In this document: one piece after another, positions 1-8,986 of the stretch | Layout: each line of letters starts with the position of its first letter | Numbering within the stretch: position 1 is the first letter of the stretch | The notes under the pieces: model-generated | Databases searched by the model: none | Told to the model about the DNA's origin: nothing | What the model saw: only the letters and a program-made list of their open reading frames with translations | Program-made: the position numbers and the translations under genes | Source: Photobacterium lutimaris | GTDB lineage: Bacteria; Pseudomonadota; Gammaproteobacteria; Enterobacterales; Vibrionaceae | Assembly: GCF_003025555.1 (NCBI RefSeq) | Contig: NZ_PYMH01000010.1 | Span: 124,001 to 188,000 of the forward strand | Direction: 5' to 3' | DNA length: 64,000 nucleotides

Positions 1-1570
1 CATGGCTGATAGACAGCGGCGTTTTCGCCATACATAGCGCCAGGTTGTCATACCCTTGGGCTTTGAACTGGGCCAGCTGGGCTTTGGCCAACTCAGAAAG
101 CTCGACACCACGGCAGCCGTAGCCAACTTCGGCAACGGTCATCAGCTTCTCTTCCAGAGTTTGTGACAACTCGTAAAGTGGTTTGAAGTTGGCCGGTGTT
201 TCACAGGCACGGGTCACCGCCTTAGCCAGTTCAACCGCCCCTTCACCGCCTTTACCGAAGGCTTCGCTGATCGCCACATCGACATGGGTCGCGAACTGCT
301 CGGCTTCAATCATTTCTTTCAGCTGGGTTAGCTCTGCATCGGTGTCTTGCGGGAAGCGGTTGATAGCGACAACAACCGGTACACCGTACTTGGCTGTATT
401 GTTGATGTGCCATTTCAGGTTGTCAAAACCGGCAACCAGGGCTTTTTCGTCGGTTTCGAAAATCGCTTGCGGTAGGGCTTGGCCCGGACGTAGATCATAC
501 AGACCAGAGTTGGCTTTAAGGCCACGCAGGGTCGCGACTACCACCGCACAATCTGGACCACGGCCGGCTTGCTGCGCCTTGATATTACAGGCTTTCTCAA
601 AGCCCATGTCCGAGCCGAAACCGCCTTCGGTAATGGTATAGTCGGCCAATTTAAGGGCAATGCGATCGGCAATGATAGACGAGTTGCCGTGGGCGATGTT
701 GGCAAAAGGGCCCGCGTGGATAAGGGTGGGTACTCCTTCCAGCGTTTGCATCATGGTTGGCTCAATGGCTTCAATCATCGTCACTGTCATCGCACCGGCA
801 ACCTGCAGATCTTCTGCGGTTACTGGCTTGCCATCAAGATCATAAGCCAGTACCACGCGGCCGATACGCAGGCGCATGTCAGCCAGATCTTTTGATAGGG
901 CAAGGATAGCCATCAGTTCAGAAGCGGCCGAGATGTCAAAACCGTCTTCTCGCTCAATCCCGTTGATGGTTTTACCCGGCTGGTTCTTACCCACCGTGAT
1001 CATACGAAGGGCACGGTCATTATGATCCATCACGCGCTTCCAGACGATGCGTTCCATATCAATGCGAAGGGCAGGCATACCGGTTTTTTCGCTGAAGCTT
1101 TCGTAACCGTGGCGCTCTTCGTGATAGACACGGGCATCAATCGCAGCGGCAGCAAGGTTATGGGCTGCCGTCACGGCGTGGATATCGCCAGTCAGGTGAA
1201 GGTTCAGTTTTTCCATTGGGGCAACTTGGCTGAAACCGCCGCCGGCAGCGCCACCCTTCACACCAAATACTGGGCCCATCGACGGTTGGCGGATACATGC
1301 CATTACCGACTGGTTGATTTTTGCCAGACCCTGAGCCAGACCGATGGTGGTAACGGTTTTACCTTCACCCAGAGGGGTGGGGGTGATAGCGGTGACAACA
1401 ACCAGTTTCCCTTCTTCGTTGTCGGCCAGGCGTTTTAGGATAGAAGGCTTTACTTTGGCCTTCAATGTGCCCTGCGGAGTCAGATCTTCAGGTAGCAGGC
1501 CAGCCCGCTGAGCGATGAGATCGATCGGAGTGAGCGTCGTATCGCGGCAAATTTCAATATCACTTTTCAT
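1..1570 (-). CDS. fhs: Formate--tetrahydrofolate ligase, 3' end cut by window edge
   Basis: This enzyme makes 10-formyl-tetrahydrofolate from formate, ATP and THF in the cytoplasm, feeding purine synthesis and initiator tRNA formylation. The frame opens at an ATG at 1570 (MKSDIEICRD) and runs without a stop for about 523 codons off the left edge. The family is usually about 555-585 residues, so roughly 30-60 C-terminal residues are missing. The nucleotide-binding loop TPLGEGKT lies about 65 residues from the start. The family and full-length architecture are clear. The gene runs away from the flagellar locus and has its own promoter and a PurR-like box upstream, which fits a role in purine supply. 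Confidence 0.93.
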   Translation of the reverse strand, partial: MKSDIEICRDTTLTPIDLIAQRAGLLPEDLTPQGTLKAKVKPSILKRLADNEEGKLVVVTAITPTPLGEGKTVTTIGLAQGLAKINQSVMACIRQPSMGPVFGVKGGAAGGGFSQVAPMEKLNLHLTGDIHAVTAAHNLAAAAIDARVYHEERHGYESFSEKTGMPALRIDMERIVWKRVMDHNDRALRMITVGKNQPGKTINGIEREDGFDISAASELMAILALSKDLADMRLRIGRVVLAYDLDGKPVTAEDLQVAGAMTVTMIEAIEPTMMQTLEGVPTLIHAGPFANIAHGNSSIIADRIALKLADYTITEGGFGSDMGFEKACNIKAQQAGRGPDCAVVVATLRGLKANSGLYDLRPGQALPQAIFETDEKALVAGFDNLKWHINNTAKYGVPVVVAINRFPQDTDAELTQLKEMIEAEQFATHVDVAISEAFGKGGEGAVELAKAVTRACETPANFKPLYELSQTLEEKLMTVAEVGYGCRGVELSELAKAQLAQFKAQGYDNLALCMAKTPLSISH

Positions 1571-1632
1571 GGGCGACCATAACCTCGCATTCGGTAACTT
1601 TATATATATCGCGCAAGCAGCTTTTATAAGTC

Positions 1633-1648
1633 GCGCAATCGTTTGCGT
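1633..1648 (-). promoter_or_regulatory. PurR-like operator upstream of fhs
   Basis: The 16-mer GCGCAATCGTTTGCGT matches the E. coli PurR consensus ACGCAAACGTTTGCGT at 14 of 16 positions, counted by eye. It lies just downstream of the proposed -10 on the minus strand, at the predicted transcription start, where a bound repressor would block fhs. Purine control of a gene that supplies one-carbon units for purine synthesis is biologically coherent. Confidence 0.6.
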
Positions 1649-1652
1649 TGGA

Positions 1653-1680
1653 TTTATACCATAATTTTATCACGGGTAAA
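1653..1680 (-). promoter_or_regulatory. Sigma-70 promoter of fhs
   Basis: Read on the minus strand, a TTTACC -35 (1680-1675) and a TATAAA -10 (1658-1653) are separated by 16 bases, and the -10 is preceded by an extended TGG. An 8-bp perfect inverted repeat (TTTATCAC / GTGATAAA, 1666-1673 and 1681-1688) overlaps the -35 and may be a second operator. Confidence 0.5.
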
Positions 1681-1884
1681 GTGATAAATGCGGATAGTTA
1701 TGTCAAGAGATTGGTTATTCTTTATAGTGATGTTGCACGTGTAGCGTGCTGTTGTGTTGAAGTATTTGATGGATAAGAAAAAAGGAGGTGTTATTTTTTT
1801 GTTTTTAGAACGCAATATTGTCGCATATCGATTGACATAATTTAGTGCCGGTTTGCGTTACTACGCTTGTTGGCGGCCCATCAA

Positions 1885-1911
1885 GGACTGGATACAAGGC
1901 GTATCCAGTCC
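1885..1911 (-). terminator. Hairpin downstream of flhA
   Basis: GGACTGGATAC (1885-1895) and GTATCCAGTCC (1901-1911) form a perfect 11-bp stem with a 5-base loop, 18 bases past the flhA stop. No run of T follows on the minus strand, so this may be a weak or factor-assisted terminator, or an mRNA-stabilising hairpin. Confidence 0.4.
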
Positions 1912-1928
1912 AGAGTTCATGGCGGCTC

Positions 1929-4025
1929 TTAACCGAGGTGTCCAAGGACATTAATATTTTTGTCTTCTGGGATCTCGTTATACGAAAGTACGAACAGTCC
2001 CTTAGCAAAGGTGCGGGCGTAGCGGGCCAGTAGTGGCCTTAGCTGTGGCGTGACCAGCAAGATGGGTTTGAAGCCATTTTGCTTCAGCTGCTCTTTGACT
2101 GCGGGCATATTCTGTTGCAGCTGGGCCAACAGGGTAGGCTCGACTGGGAAGCTATCAAGTGCCGTTTGGCCACCGCTCTGCTGGGCTTTGCTCAAAGATG
2201 TCAGTAGCATTTTCTCGAGGTTATCACTCAGGGTATAGATATTGAAATCCTTACTCGAACCGACCAGGCTATTGGTCAGGGAACGCTTGAGCCCACAGCG
2301 CACATCGGCGGCGATCAAGATGGGATCTTTGGTGATTTCACTGCTTTCAACCATGATGGTAGCGATATTGGCGATATCTTTGATGGGCATCTGATCGATA
2401 AGCAGCTGGCGGAAAACCCGCATCTGCTGCTGGTGGTTGAGCTGGGTGGTGAGGGCCTCCATCAGTTTGGGAGCCGAGCCGCCCAAGCGTTCCATCAAGC
2501 GCTCGACATCATCGTGGCAGAAGAGCTCAGCCAGGTGCTCCTTGATGATTTTGCTCAGGTGGGTCGCAACCACGGTTGCTCCGTCAACGACGGAATAGCC
2601 TTGATTGAGTGCTTGGGGCTTATTGGCTGGCTCTATCCATACCGCATCAAGGTTGTAGGCCGGATCTTTGCCCAGTACACCATCGAGTTGGCCATACACT
2701 TCACCGACGGCAAGAGCCATTAGGCGCTCAGGGTCAATTTCGCCTTGGGAGATAACCTCACCATGGAGCAGTAATGAATACTGGGTCGGCTTGAGTTTGA
2801 GGTTATCGCGAATAGCGATTTCTGGGATCAAAAAGCCCACTTGCTCGGTAATGGTTTTCCTGACCCCGCGGATACGCTGCGCGAGCGGTTCCCCTTGGTT
2901 TTTATCGACCAAGTTCACTAATCGATAACCCAGCTCAAGGGCGATAGGATTAACGACTGGTACATCATTCCAGTCAAGGGTAGGGGTATTGTCTTGAGCA
3001 ATGGCGTCGGCGACGGCCTCTGCCTGCTCCAGAGGTTCGGGATCGTTTTCAATCCGTCTTTGCTTCCAAGCGGCATAGGCCAACACGGCGGCGAAAGCAA
3101 AGAAGGCAAAGTGCGGCATACCCGGTACCAAGCCGATGATCAGCATGATCGCCGAGGCGGTAAACAAGGTCGTCGGAGAGGCCAGCATCTGGCGATGGAC
3201 ATCAATAGAGAGATCGCCGCTGTCGTTGACCCGGGTAACAATAATCGCCGCTGCGGTTGCCAGCAGTAGTGACGGGATCTGGGCGACCAAGCCATCACCT
3301 ATGGTCAGCAGGGCGAAGCGCTGGAATGCCTCGCTGGCGGCTAAGTCATGCTGAACCATACCGATGGTAATACCGCCCAGGATATTGATGACCAGGATCA
3401 TCAAGCCGGCAATGGCATCACCACGAACAAATTTTGAGGCACCGTCCATCGAACCGTAGAAATCCGCTTCGCGGGCGACGTCATCACGGCGGGTTCGGGC
3501 TTGGTTTTGGTCTATCAGGCCGGCGTTCAAGTCGGCGTCAATGGCCATCTGCTTACCCGGCAGGGCATCAAGGGTAAAGCGAGCCGATACTTCGGAGATA
3601 CGTTCGCCACCTTTGGTGATCACCACGAAGTTGATGATCATCAGAATGACGAAAACAACGATACCGACGAAGTAGTTACCACCGACAACGACATCACCAA
3701 AGGCCTGGATGACCTTACCGGCAGAGTCACCACCGAGGTGGCCATTGAGCAATACCACCCGGGTAGAGGCGACATTGAGGGTCAGTCGCATCAAGGTGGC
3801 AACCAGCAAGATGGTCGGGAACACCGAAAAATCCAGCGGTCGTTTGCTCGATACTGCAACCAGCAACACAATAACGGCCAGCACGATGTTGAAGATGAAC
3901 AGGGCATCGAGCAGCCACGGTGGCAAGGGTAATATGACCATGGCAAGGATTGTCAGCAGCATAATGGGGATCCCAAAATAGCTGGTGGTCAGGTTCGGAA
4001 ACAGTTGTTGCAGTTTCGCTTTCAT
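1929..4025 (-). CDS. flhA: Lateral flagellar export gate protein FlhA
   Basis: FlhA is the large membrane subunit of the flagellar type III export gate. It couples the proton gradient to export and docks chaperone-substrate complexes. At 698 residues it has the usual length. The first roughly 330 residues carry about eight hydrophobic segments, including the conserved FHIPEP-family region with KGGERISEVSARF and LDALPGKQMAIDADLNAG. The rest is the soluble nonamer-forming domain. It is the last gene of the minus-strand block fliM to flhA. Its place beside LafK-type genes marks it as the lateral rather than the polar copy. Confidence 0.95.
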   Translation of the reverse strand: MKAKLQQLFPNLTTSYFGIPIMLLTILAMVILPLPPWLLDALFIFNIVLAVIVLLVAVSSKRPLDFSVFPTILLVATLMRLTLNVASTRVVLLNGHLGGDSAGKVIQAFGDVVVGGNYFVGIVVFVILMIINFVVITKGGERISEVSARFTLDALPGKQMAIDADLNAGLIDQNQARTRRDDVAREADFYGSMDGASKFVRGDAIAGLMILVINILGGITIGMVQHDLAASEAFQRFALLTIGDGLVAQIPSLLLATAAAIIVTRVNDSGDLSIDVHRQMLASPTTLFTASAIMLIIGLVPGMPHFAFFAFAAVLAYAAWKQRRIENDPEPLEQAEAVADAIAQDNTPTLDWNDVPVVNPIALELGYRLVNLVDKNQGEPLAQRIRGVRKTITEQVGFLIPEIAIRDNLKLKPTQYSLLLHGEVISQGEIDPERLMALAVGEVYGQLDGVLGKDPAYNLDAVWIEPANKPQALNQGYSVVDGATVVATHLSKIIKEHLAELFCHDDVERLMERLGGSAPKLMEALTTQLNHQQQMRVFRQLLIDQMPIKDIANIATIMVESSEITKDPILIAADVRCGLKRSLTNSLVGSSKDFNIYTLSDNLEKMLLTSLSKAQQSGGQTALDSFPVEPTLLAQLQQNMPAVKEQLKQNGFKPILLVTPQLRPLLARYARTFAKGLFVLSYNEIPEDKNINVLGHLG

Positions 4026-4105
4026 AGGACTTCTAGCTCAAAGTTGACGTTGCTTGTTGTAATAATCATTGGTTGAGAAAATTCAGTGGTGCCGCGACCG
4101 CTTGG

Positions 4106-5248
4106 TTATTGATTACTTTTTGTTAATAGCTGCTTAGGGATCGCAAAGCTCGGCAGCGGCTGAGGTTTGTCATCTTTCCCTTCTTTGTAGGCTTTTAGCT
4201 GCATCACATAAGTCAGTACATGGGCCACGGCGACAAACAGCGGTCCGGGTATTTCCTGATCGATCCGGGTGTTGAAATAAATAGCCCGGGTGAGCGGGGG
4301 CAGGTTCATCACCTCGATGTTGTGCTGCTTGGCAATAGCCTTGATGCGAAAGGCCATGTCGTCCTCCCCTTTGGCTACCACGAAGGGAGCGCCGGAACGG
4401 CTGAGATCATACTTGAGCGCAACGGCGTAGTGGGTGGGGTTGGTCAGAATGACATCGGCGGTCGGCACCGAATTATCAATTCGGCGGCGAGACATCTGTT
4501 GCTGGATTTGCCGGATCCGCTGTTTGACCTCTGGACGTCCTTCGCTGTTCTTGTGCTCGTCCTTCACTTCCTGCTTGGTCATTTTCAGCTCTTTGGTGTG
4601 GCTCCAGAGCTGGTAGGGCATATCAATCAAACCGATCAGCAGCACCACGAGACCAAAATAGATCAGCGCTTTGATGATATGGCTAAGGGTGATCCCCATA
4701 CCTTGCTCGAAAGGTGCTCGCTGGGCGGCAATCAACGTGCTGAGGTTGCTATCAAGCAGGACATACAACACGGCTGAAAGCAGGGTAATCTTGAGGATTG
4801 ATTTGATCAGTTCAACCAGCGACTTGATGGAAAAAAGCCGTTTTAGACCCGCCAGCGGACTGATTTTGTTTAGTTTTGGCTGGATAGGTTTGAGCGACAT
4901 GACCCAACCGCCCGGCACCATTGAAGCCAGGATGGTCATGATGATCAATACCATGGCCATCGGGACAAAAATACCGGCCAGTAGGCGCACGCTTTCAGCG
5001 AGCTTGCGGGCCATAATATCGGGCTCTTTGAGTTCGGCGGCACTGAGTTGGTAGTTAATGGTAAATAGCTTTTCAGCTTGTTCGCCGAGGAAGTGGCCAT
5101 AGGCCCACAGGAACATAGCGATGGTAATAAACAGCACGCCGACGACGAATTCTTTCGAGCGGGCAACCTGTCCTTCGCGTTTGGCCTTGCGCAGTTTCTG
5201 CGGACTGGGTTTTTCGCTTTTGTCCTGGCTGCTTTGTTGCTGAGACAT
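4106..5248 (-). CDS. flhB: Lateral flagellar export switch protein FlhB
   Basis: FlhB controls the export gate and switches substrate class from rod/hook to filament through self-cleavage of its C-terminal domain. The 380-residue protein has a charged N-terminus, four hydrophobic segments (about 32-50, 90-112, 145-165, 190-210) and the cleavage motif NPTH at 270-273, so the switch should work. It starts 2 bases after the fliR stop, preceded by GGAGG. An 80-base gap separates it from flhA. It belongs to the fliM-to-flhA transcript. Confidence 0.95.
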   Translation of the reverse strand: MSQQQSSQDKSEKPSPQKLRKAKREGQVARSKEFVVGVLFITIAMFLWAYGHFLGEQAEKLFTINYQLSAAELKEPDIMARKLAESVRLLAGIFVPMAMVLIIMTILASMVPGGWVMSLKPIQPKLNKISPLAGLKRLFSIKSLVELIKSILKITLLSAVLYVLLDSNLSTLIAAQRAPFEQGMGITLSHIIKALIYFGLVVLLIGLIDMPYQLWSHTKELKMTKQEVKDEHKNSEGRPEVKQRIRQIQQQMSRRRIDNSVPTADVILTNPTHYAVALKYDLSRSGAPFVVAKGEDDMAFRIKAIAKQHNIEVMNLPPLTRAIYFNTRIDQEIPGPLFVAVAHVLTYVMQLKAYKEGKDDKPQPLPSFAIPKQLLTKSNQ

Positions 5249-5249
5249 G

Positions 5250-6041
5250 CTAGTATCCTCCCATTAGGTGCATCTCGGCCAAAATCTGGTGGCAAAGCTC
5301 AGCATAGATCCCCGGCAGGCCTGAGGTTGATAGCAAAACGGCACACAGTCCCAGCATCATTGACATCGGAAAGCCTAAGGCAAAGACGTTCAAGGAGGGA
5401 GCAGCACGGTTCATTACCCCGAACGTCAGGTTGACGGTGAGCATGGCGGCAATGGTTGGCAGGGCGATGGTCACCGCGGCGGTCATCATCCAACTAAACA
5501 GGTCTATCAAGCGGGCAAAAGAGACAGCATCGAAACCGCCCCCGACCGGGTAGCGGCCGAAGCTCTGGACCACAATATCGACCGCCACCAGATGGCCATC
5601 CAAGGCCAGGAACAACAAGGTAGTGAACATCAAAAAGTAGTTACCCAGCAGCGCGACAGTGACCCCATTGGCAGGGTCGTTCATCATCGCCATCCCCAGA
5701 CCCATCTGCATTGACATGATCTGACCAACCATCGCCATCGCTGCAAACAGGAACTGCAAGCACATACCGAGCAGGGCACCAATGATGATTTGCTCCCCGG
5801 CCAGTACCACCGCGTTGACTGAGACGGGGTCAACCGCCGGCATTGGCGGAAGTAGTGGGGCCGAGACCAAAGTGATCGATAACGCCAGCAGCAATCGGGT
5901 CCGATTGTTGATGTGGGCGTTGCCCAAAAAAGGCATGGTCATAAAGGCTGCCGAGATACGGAAAAAAGGCCACCATAATTGGCCGGCCATTGCCGTAATC
6001 TCGGCAAAAGTGAGATTGACCAGGCTATCAGCTAACGACAT
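5250..6041 (-). CDS. fliR: Lateral flagellar export gate protein FliR
   Basis: FliR is an integral subunit of the FliP-Q-R export channel. The protein of 263 residues is hydrophobic throughout, with about six membrane segments, the normal family profile. I take the ATG at 6041 (MSLADSLVNL), which overlaps the end of fliQ by 14 bases. A TTG two codons upstream (6047) is also possible. The overlap implies translational coupling with fliQ. Confidence 0.93.
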   Translation of the reverse strand: MSLADSLVNLTFAEITAMAGQLWWPFFRISAAFMTMPFLGNAHINNRTRLLLALSITLVSAPLLPPMPAVDPVSVNAVVLAGEQIIIGALLGMCLQFLFAAMAMVGQIMSMQMGLGMAMMNDPANGVTVALLGNYFLMFTTLLFLALDGHLVAVDIVVQSFGRYPVGGGFDAVSFARLIDLFSWMMTAAVTIALPTIAAMLTVNLTFGVMNRAAPSLNVFALGFPMSMMLGLCAVLLSTSGLPGIYAELCHQILAEMHLMGGY

Positions 6042-6300
6042 TGGCAATCGTATGGAACAGGGTGGTGAAAAAATCGCTGATATTGCGTAGCAACCAAGGC
6101 CCGGTAAAAATCAGCATTAACAGCGTGGTAAGCAGCCGGGGCAGAAAACTCATCGTCTGCTCATTGATTTGGGTGGTCGCCTGGAATACAGCCACCACCA
6201 GGCCAACCAGCAGACTCGGGCCAATCAGGATGACAACCATGGAGATAATCATATAGATGGCATCGGCATACAGGTTCGCGGTTGCATCAACCCCCATCAC
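6028..6300 (-). CDS. fliQ: Lateral flagellar export gate protein FliQ
   Basis: FliQ is the small gate subunit. At 90 residues it has two hydrophobic hairpin segments (about 15-40 and 50-75), with the conserved core VAVFQATTQINEQTMSF between them. It starts inside the last codons of fliP (4-base overlap) and its end overlaps fliR, as expected for genes whose products assemble in fixed ratios in one complex. Confidence 0.95.
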   Translation of the reverse strand: MMGVDATANLYADAIYMIISMVVILIGPSLLVGLVVAVFQATTQINEQTMSFLPRLLTTLLMLIFTGPWLLRNISDFFTTLFHTIANVVS

Positions 6301-7070
6301 AAGCCTCCAAAACTGGCGGTTAGGCTACCGACCGTCATGGTCCAGCCATCCACCATCACAAACACCATCAACTTAAACGGCAGCGAGATGATCAGTGGTG
6401 ACAACATCATCATCCCCATCGCCATCAACACACTGGCGACCACGATATCGATGATCAGAAACGGAATGAACAGCATGAAGCCGATTTGGAATGCGGTCCG
6501 GAGCTCGCTGAGGACAAAAGCCGGCATTAATACGGCAAAACTGATCTCTTCCGGCTCGAGGTCGAGTGGGTCACCGGCAATACGCAGCATTTGCTCGAGG
6601 GAGTTCTCGTAGGTTTGTGCCAGCATAAATGCACGTACGGGTTTTTCGGCGGTTGCGACGGCCTGCTGGAGCGTGATTTCCCCTCGGTCGTAGGGCTCGT
6701 AGGCATCGGTATAGATAGGATCCCACACCGGTTTCATCAGCAGCATGGTCAAGGTAAGGCCGATACCTATCAGGATCCGGTTCGGTGGACTTTGCTGTAA
6801 GCCCAATGCCTGACGGAGAATAGCTAGCACCACAATGATGCGGGTGAAGCTGGTCATCATCAGCAGCATGGATGGCAAAAAGCTCAGCGCTGTCATCAGC
6901 AGCAAAATCTGAACTTTAACCGAATATTCCTGATTACTTTCGCCGTCAAATACCGACATAAATGCGATTCCCTGATCGGCGAATGCTTGGCTGGAAAAGC
7001 CAAGCATCAGTGCCAACAGGGGAAGGTATTTAAGCCAGCCTGGCATCATCGTTTTATGCGGTAACGTCAT
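6297..7070 (-). CDS. fliP: Lateral flagellar export gate protein FliP
   Basis: FliP forms the core ring of the export channel. The frame has a cleavable signal sequence (LPLLALMLGFSSQAFA), as FliP usually does, then membrane segments and a periplasmic loop. The start is uncertain. The ATG at 7070 overlaps fliN by 17 bases, and the ATG at 7049 lies just after the fliN stop; neither has a strong ribosome site. A longer frame to 7139 is only fliN read in another frame. No fliO gene lies between fliN and fliP, which is unusual for a polar system. Confidence 0.9.
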   Translation of the reverse strand: MTLPHKTMMPGWLKYLPLLALMLGFSSQAFADQGIAFMSVFDGESNQEYSVKVQILLLMTALSFLPSMLLMMTSFTRIIVVLAILRQALGLQQSPPNRILIGIGLTLTMLLMKPVWDPIYTDAYEPYDRGEITLQQAVATAEKPVRAFMLAQTYENSLEQMLRIAGDPLDLEPEEISFAVLMPAFVLSELRTAFQIGFMLFIPFLIIDIVVASVLMAMGMMMLSPLIISLPFKLMVFVMVDGWTMTVGSLTASFGGL

Positions 7071-7437
7071 GCAAGGCATCTTCGGCAATATCGGTGAGGC
7101 GCAGGCCATACTTATCGTTGACCACAACGACTTCGGCATGACCTAGCAGGCGTCCGTTGACTTTGACATCCAGCGGCTCGCCATTGAGCTTGTCCAGCTC
7201 AATCACTGAATTAGGGCCGACGGTAAGCAGTTCACCCAACGCAATATCAGTGCTAGCCACTTCCAAGGTAACAGTCACTGGAATTTGGCGAAAGAAGCCA
7301 AGGTCCCGCGATGCTTGTGTTGTGTTTGCCTTGTTGTTTACGGTGTCCGATGCAGCAGGGGTATCGAAGATGTCTGCGACATCGGCGTCAATATTCAGAT
7401 CACCATCAAGAAGGTGTTGGATGTTTTGCTCGTTCAT
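7054..7437 (-). CDS. fliN: Lateral flagellar switch protein FliN
   Basis: FliN forms the lower C-ring of the rotor with FliM and helps dock export cargo. The 127-residue protein has an acidic, variable N-terminal half and a SpoA domain over residues about 55-125, with motifs such as LGELLTVGPNSVIELD and VNGRLLGHAEVVVV. It starts two bases after the fliM stop (TGATTATG), so the two are probably coupled. Confidence 0.93.
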   Translation of the reverse strand: MNEQNIQHLLDGDLNIDADVADIFDTPAASDTVNNKANTTQASRDLGFFRQIPVTVTLEVASTDIALGELLTVGPNSVIELDKLNGEPLDVKVNGRLLGHAEVVVVNDKYGLRLTDIAEDALHDVTA

Positions 7438-7439
7438 AA

Positions 7440-8399
7440 TCAGTGTCGCTCCTGAGGAGTAATGTTATCGATAACTTGCAGGACTAGATGGCCGTTTCGC
7501 TCTACAACATGGGCTTGATACAGCGGCAATGTTCCGGCATGAACATCGACAATTTCTTGGATTTCGGTGGAGATGATGTCGCCAACTCGTAAGTTGATGA
7601 CTTGATCTAGGGGCAGAGTCTGGCGACTCAGCACGGCATTGAGACGAAGAGGCACCTGCTTGAGGTGCATATCTCTCAAGTTGTCCACTGTCGCCGGGTC
7701 AACTTGGGTGACAATATCCTGCGACGTCAGTTGAAGGAGGAGATCGTCGTCGAGGTGAAGATGGATTTCGCCATAGCTATCTTCAATTTGGATTGCGAAC
7801 TTGGCATGGAGCACACCATTGCTGAATGTCGGGTGCTCGGTTGACACTTGCCATTGGTGGCTGATTTGGTTCAGCATGGTGGCGGCAAGCCTAGCTTGGA
7901 CGCGCTTTTCACTGGCGTTCATCAGCAGGATCGGCTGGTCTGACACCGAGGTCGTACTGGCCTCCACATCCGAATCCGAACTTTCTGTATCTGAAACATT
8001 ATCTGTCGTTTGGGGTGACTCGACGGCGCTGTGGCGAGAAAAGGTGGGTGTTCCACCATAAAAAGCTTCGGCAATAAGATGGGTCAGAGGCTGTGAAAAA
8101 CTCACTAGGCACCGACCATCATATTTATTGTGGGTAAAGCAAATTGGCTCTCTATCTTTCATTTCCTGATAGCTGACTTCCAAGCCATAGCTGAGAAGCT
8201 TTACATGGCAATCAGTCCGTCGAGTCATGCTATTTAGCGTTTTCTCCAGAGCCTTCACTGATTGAGAAATATAGGGAGATAAAGACTGCTGAGCAGCATT
8301 TAATGGCCTTCCTAATGAACGAATGTCGATAGGAAATACATTTTTAGAACTATGTATATTCCTCGGTTTGATTTTATTTTTGTTAATGCTCGGTTTCAT
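7440..8399 (-). CDS. fliM: Lateral flagellar switch protein FliM
   Basis: This is the C-ring switch subunit that joins FliG to FliN. At 319 residues it is a little short for the family. The middle part (about 30-200) resembles the FliM core, and the C-terminal 80 residues form a SpoA-type domain, including DQVINLRVGDII. The N-terminus is a basic stretch (MKPSINKNKIKPRN) with no EIDALL-like CheY-binding motif. A Ser/Asp-rich insert lies near residues 123-150. It is first in the minus-strand transcript to flhA. Assignment rests on the SpoA domain and its position before fliN. Confidence 0.85.
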   Translation of the reverse strand: MKPSINKNKIKPRNIHSSKNVFPIDIRSLGRPLNAAQQSLSPYISQSVKALEKTLNSMTRRTDCHVKLLSYGLEVSYQEMKDREPICFTHNKYDGRCLVSFSQPLTHLIAEAFYGGTPTFSRHSAVESPQTTDNVSDTESSDSDVEASTTSVSDQPILLMNASEKRVQARLAATMLNQISHQWQVSTEHPTFSNGVLHAKFAIQIEDSYGEIHLHLDDDLLLQLTSQDIVTQVDPATVDNLRDMHLKQVPLRLNAVLSRQTLPLDQVINLRVGDIISTEIQEIVDVHAGTLPLYQAHVVERNGHLVLQVIDNITPQERH

Positions 8400-8986
8400 T
8401 AATAATCCCGAAGATATAAAAGTTAAACTTAACTGCTTAATAAGCTCAAATATTTGCTTGTATCTTTGTGGCGATTATTTCTAACAGTATTAACCCAATA
8501 GTTCAAATGCTCATAAATAAATGTCAAAACTCTGCAAATTAATTTTTTTAAATGAATTCTCAATTATTTGGTGAATCAAGATCACAGAATCATTTTATAT
8601 ATCCATAGGTGCGATATTTTGCCTGTCTTGAAAGTGTGCGGTGGTGCATGGTTTTTCGCCGTGTTTGTGCTGTTTGTGTTAATTTTATTGTTTAGTGTTG
8701 CTTGGTTTGTGTTGTTTTTGTTGGTTTTGCGCATTTGTAACTAAATATTAAAGTGTGATCTTAAGCCAAGCGAAATAAATGGCATAAATAACTGTCTAGT
8801 AAATCAATTAAATGCTGCCTAATATCCATCCGCAATGTCTTGCTTTGTTGACAAATATAATAATAGTTGTGTCTAGTTGCATATAATCGTGCTGAATATA
8901 AAAAAGGATACGCTTGCAAGCATTATTATTCTCGCATTGTTATGCGGGAGTGAAATAAATATTACCAGTTAGGCAATTTGTTTAAT
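8400..8986. other. AT-rich divergent promoter region between fliM and motY
   Basis: This 587-base gap separates two divergent flagellar transcripts. It is visibly AT-rich, with a T/G-rich stretch at 8640-8730. No GG-N10-GC sigma-54 element was found on either strand by eye, unlike the flgB and fliD upstream regions. A TTGACA (8848) and TATAAT boxes (8856, 8882) are present but not at standard spacing. This would suit the earliest genes, those for LafK itself, being under another control. No gene is seen. Confidence 0.5.

Larger units (their letters stand above)
1571..1928. other. Intergenic region between fhs and flhA
   Basis: This 358-base gap holds the fhs promoter and PurR-like box in its left half. 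At the right, next to the end of flhA, is an 11-bp perfect hairpin. The stretch 1690-1880 shows no convincing gene. Short frames here lack a good start and resemble no family I know. Confidence 0.6.

Noticed and set aside
1778..1841. GGAGG followed by a short TTG frame near 1799
   Set aside because: The spacing is long, the frame is about 13 codons and no ATG is present. I treat the purine run as chance.
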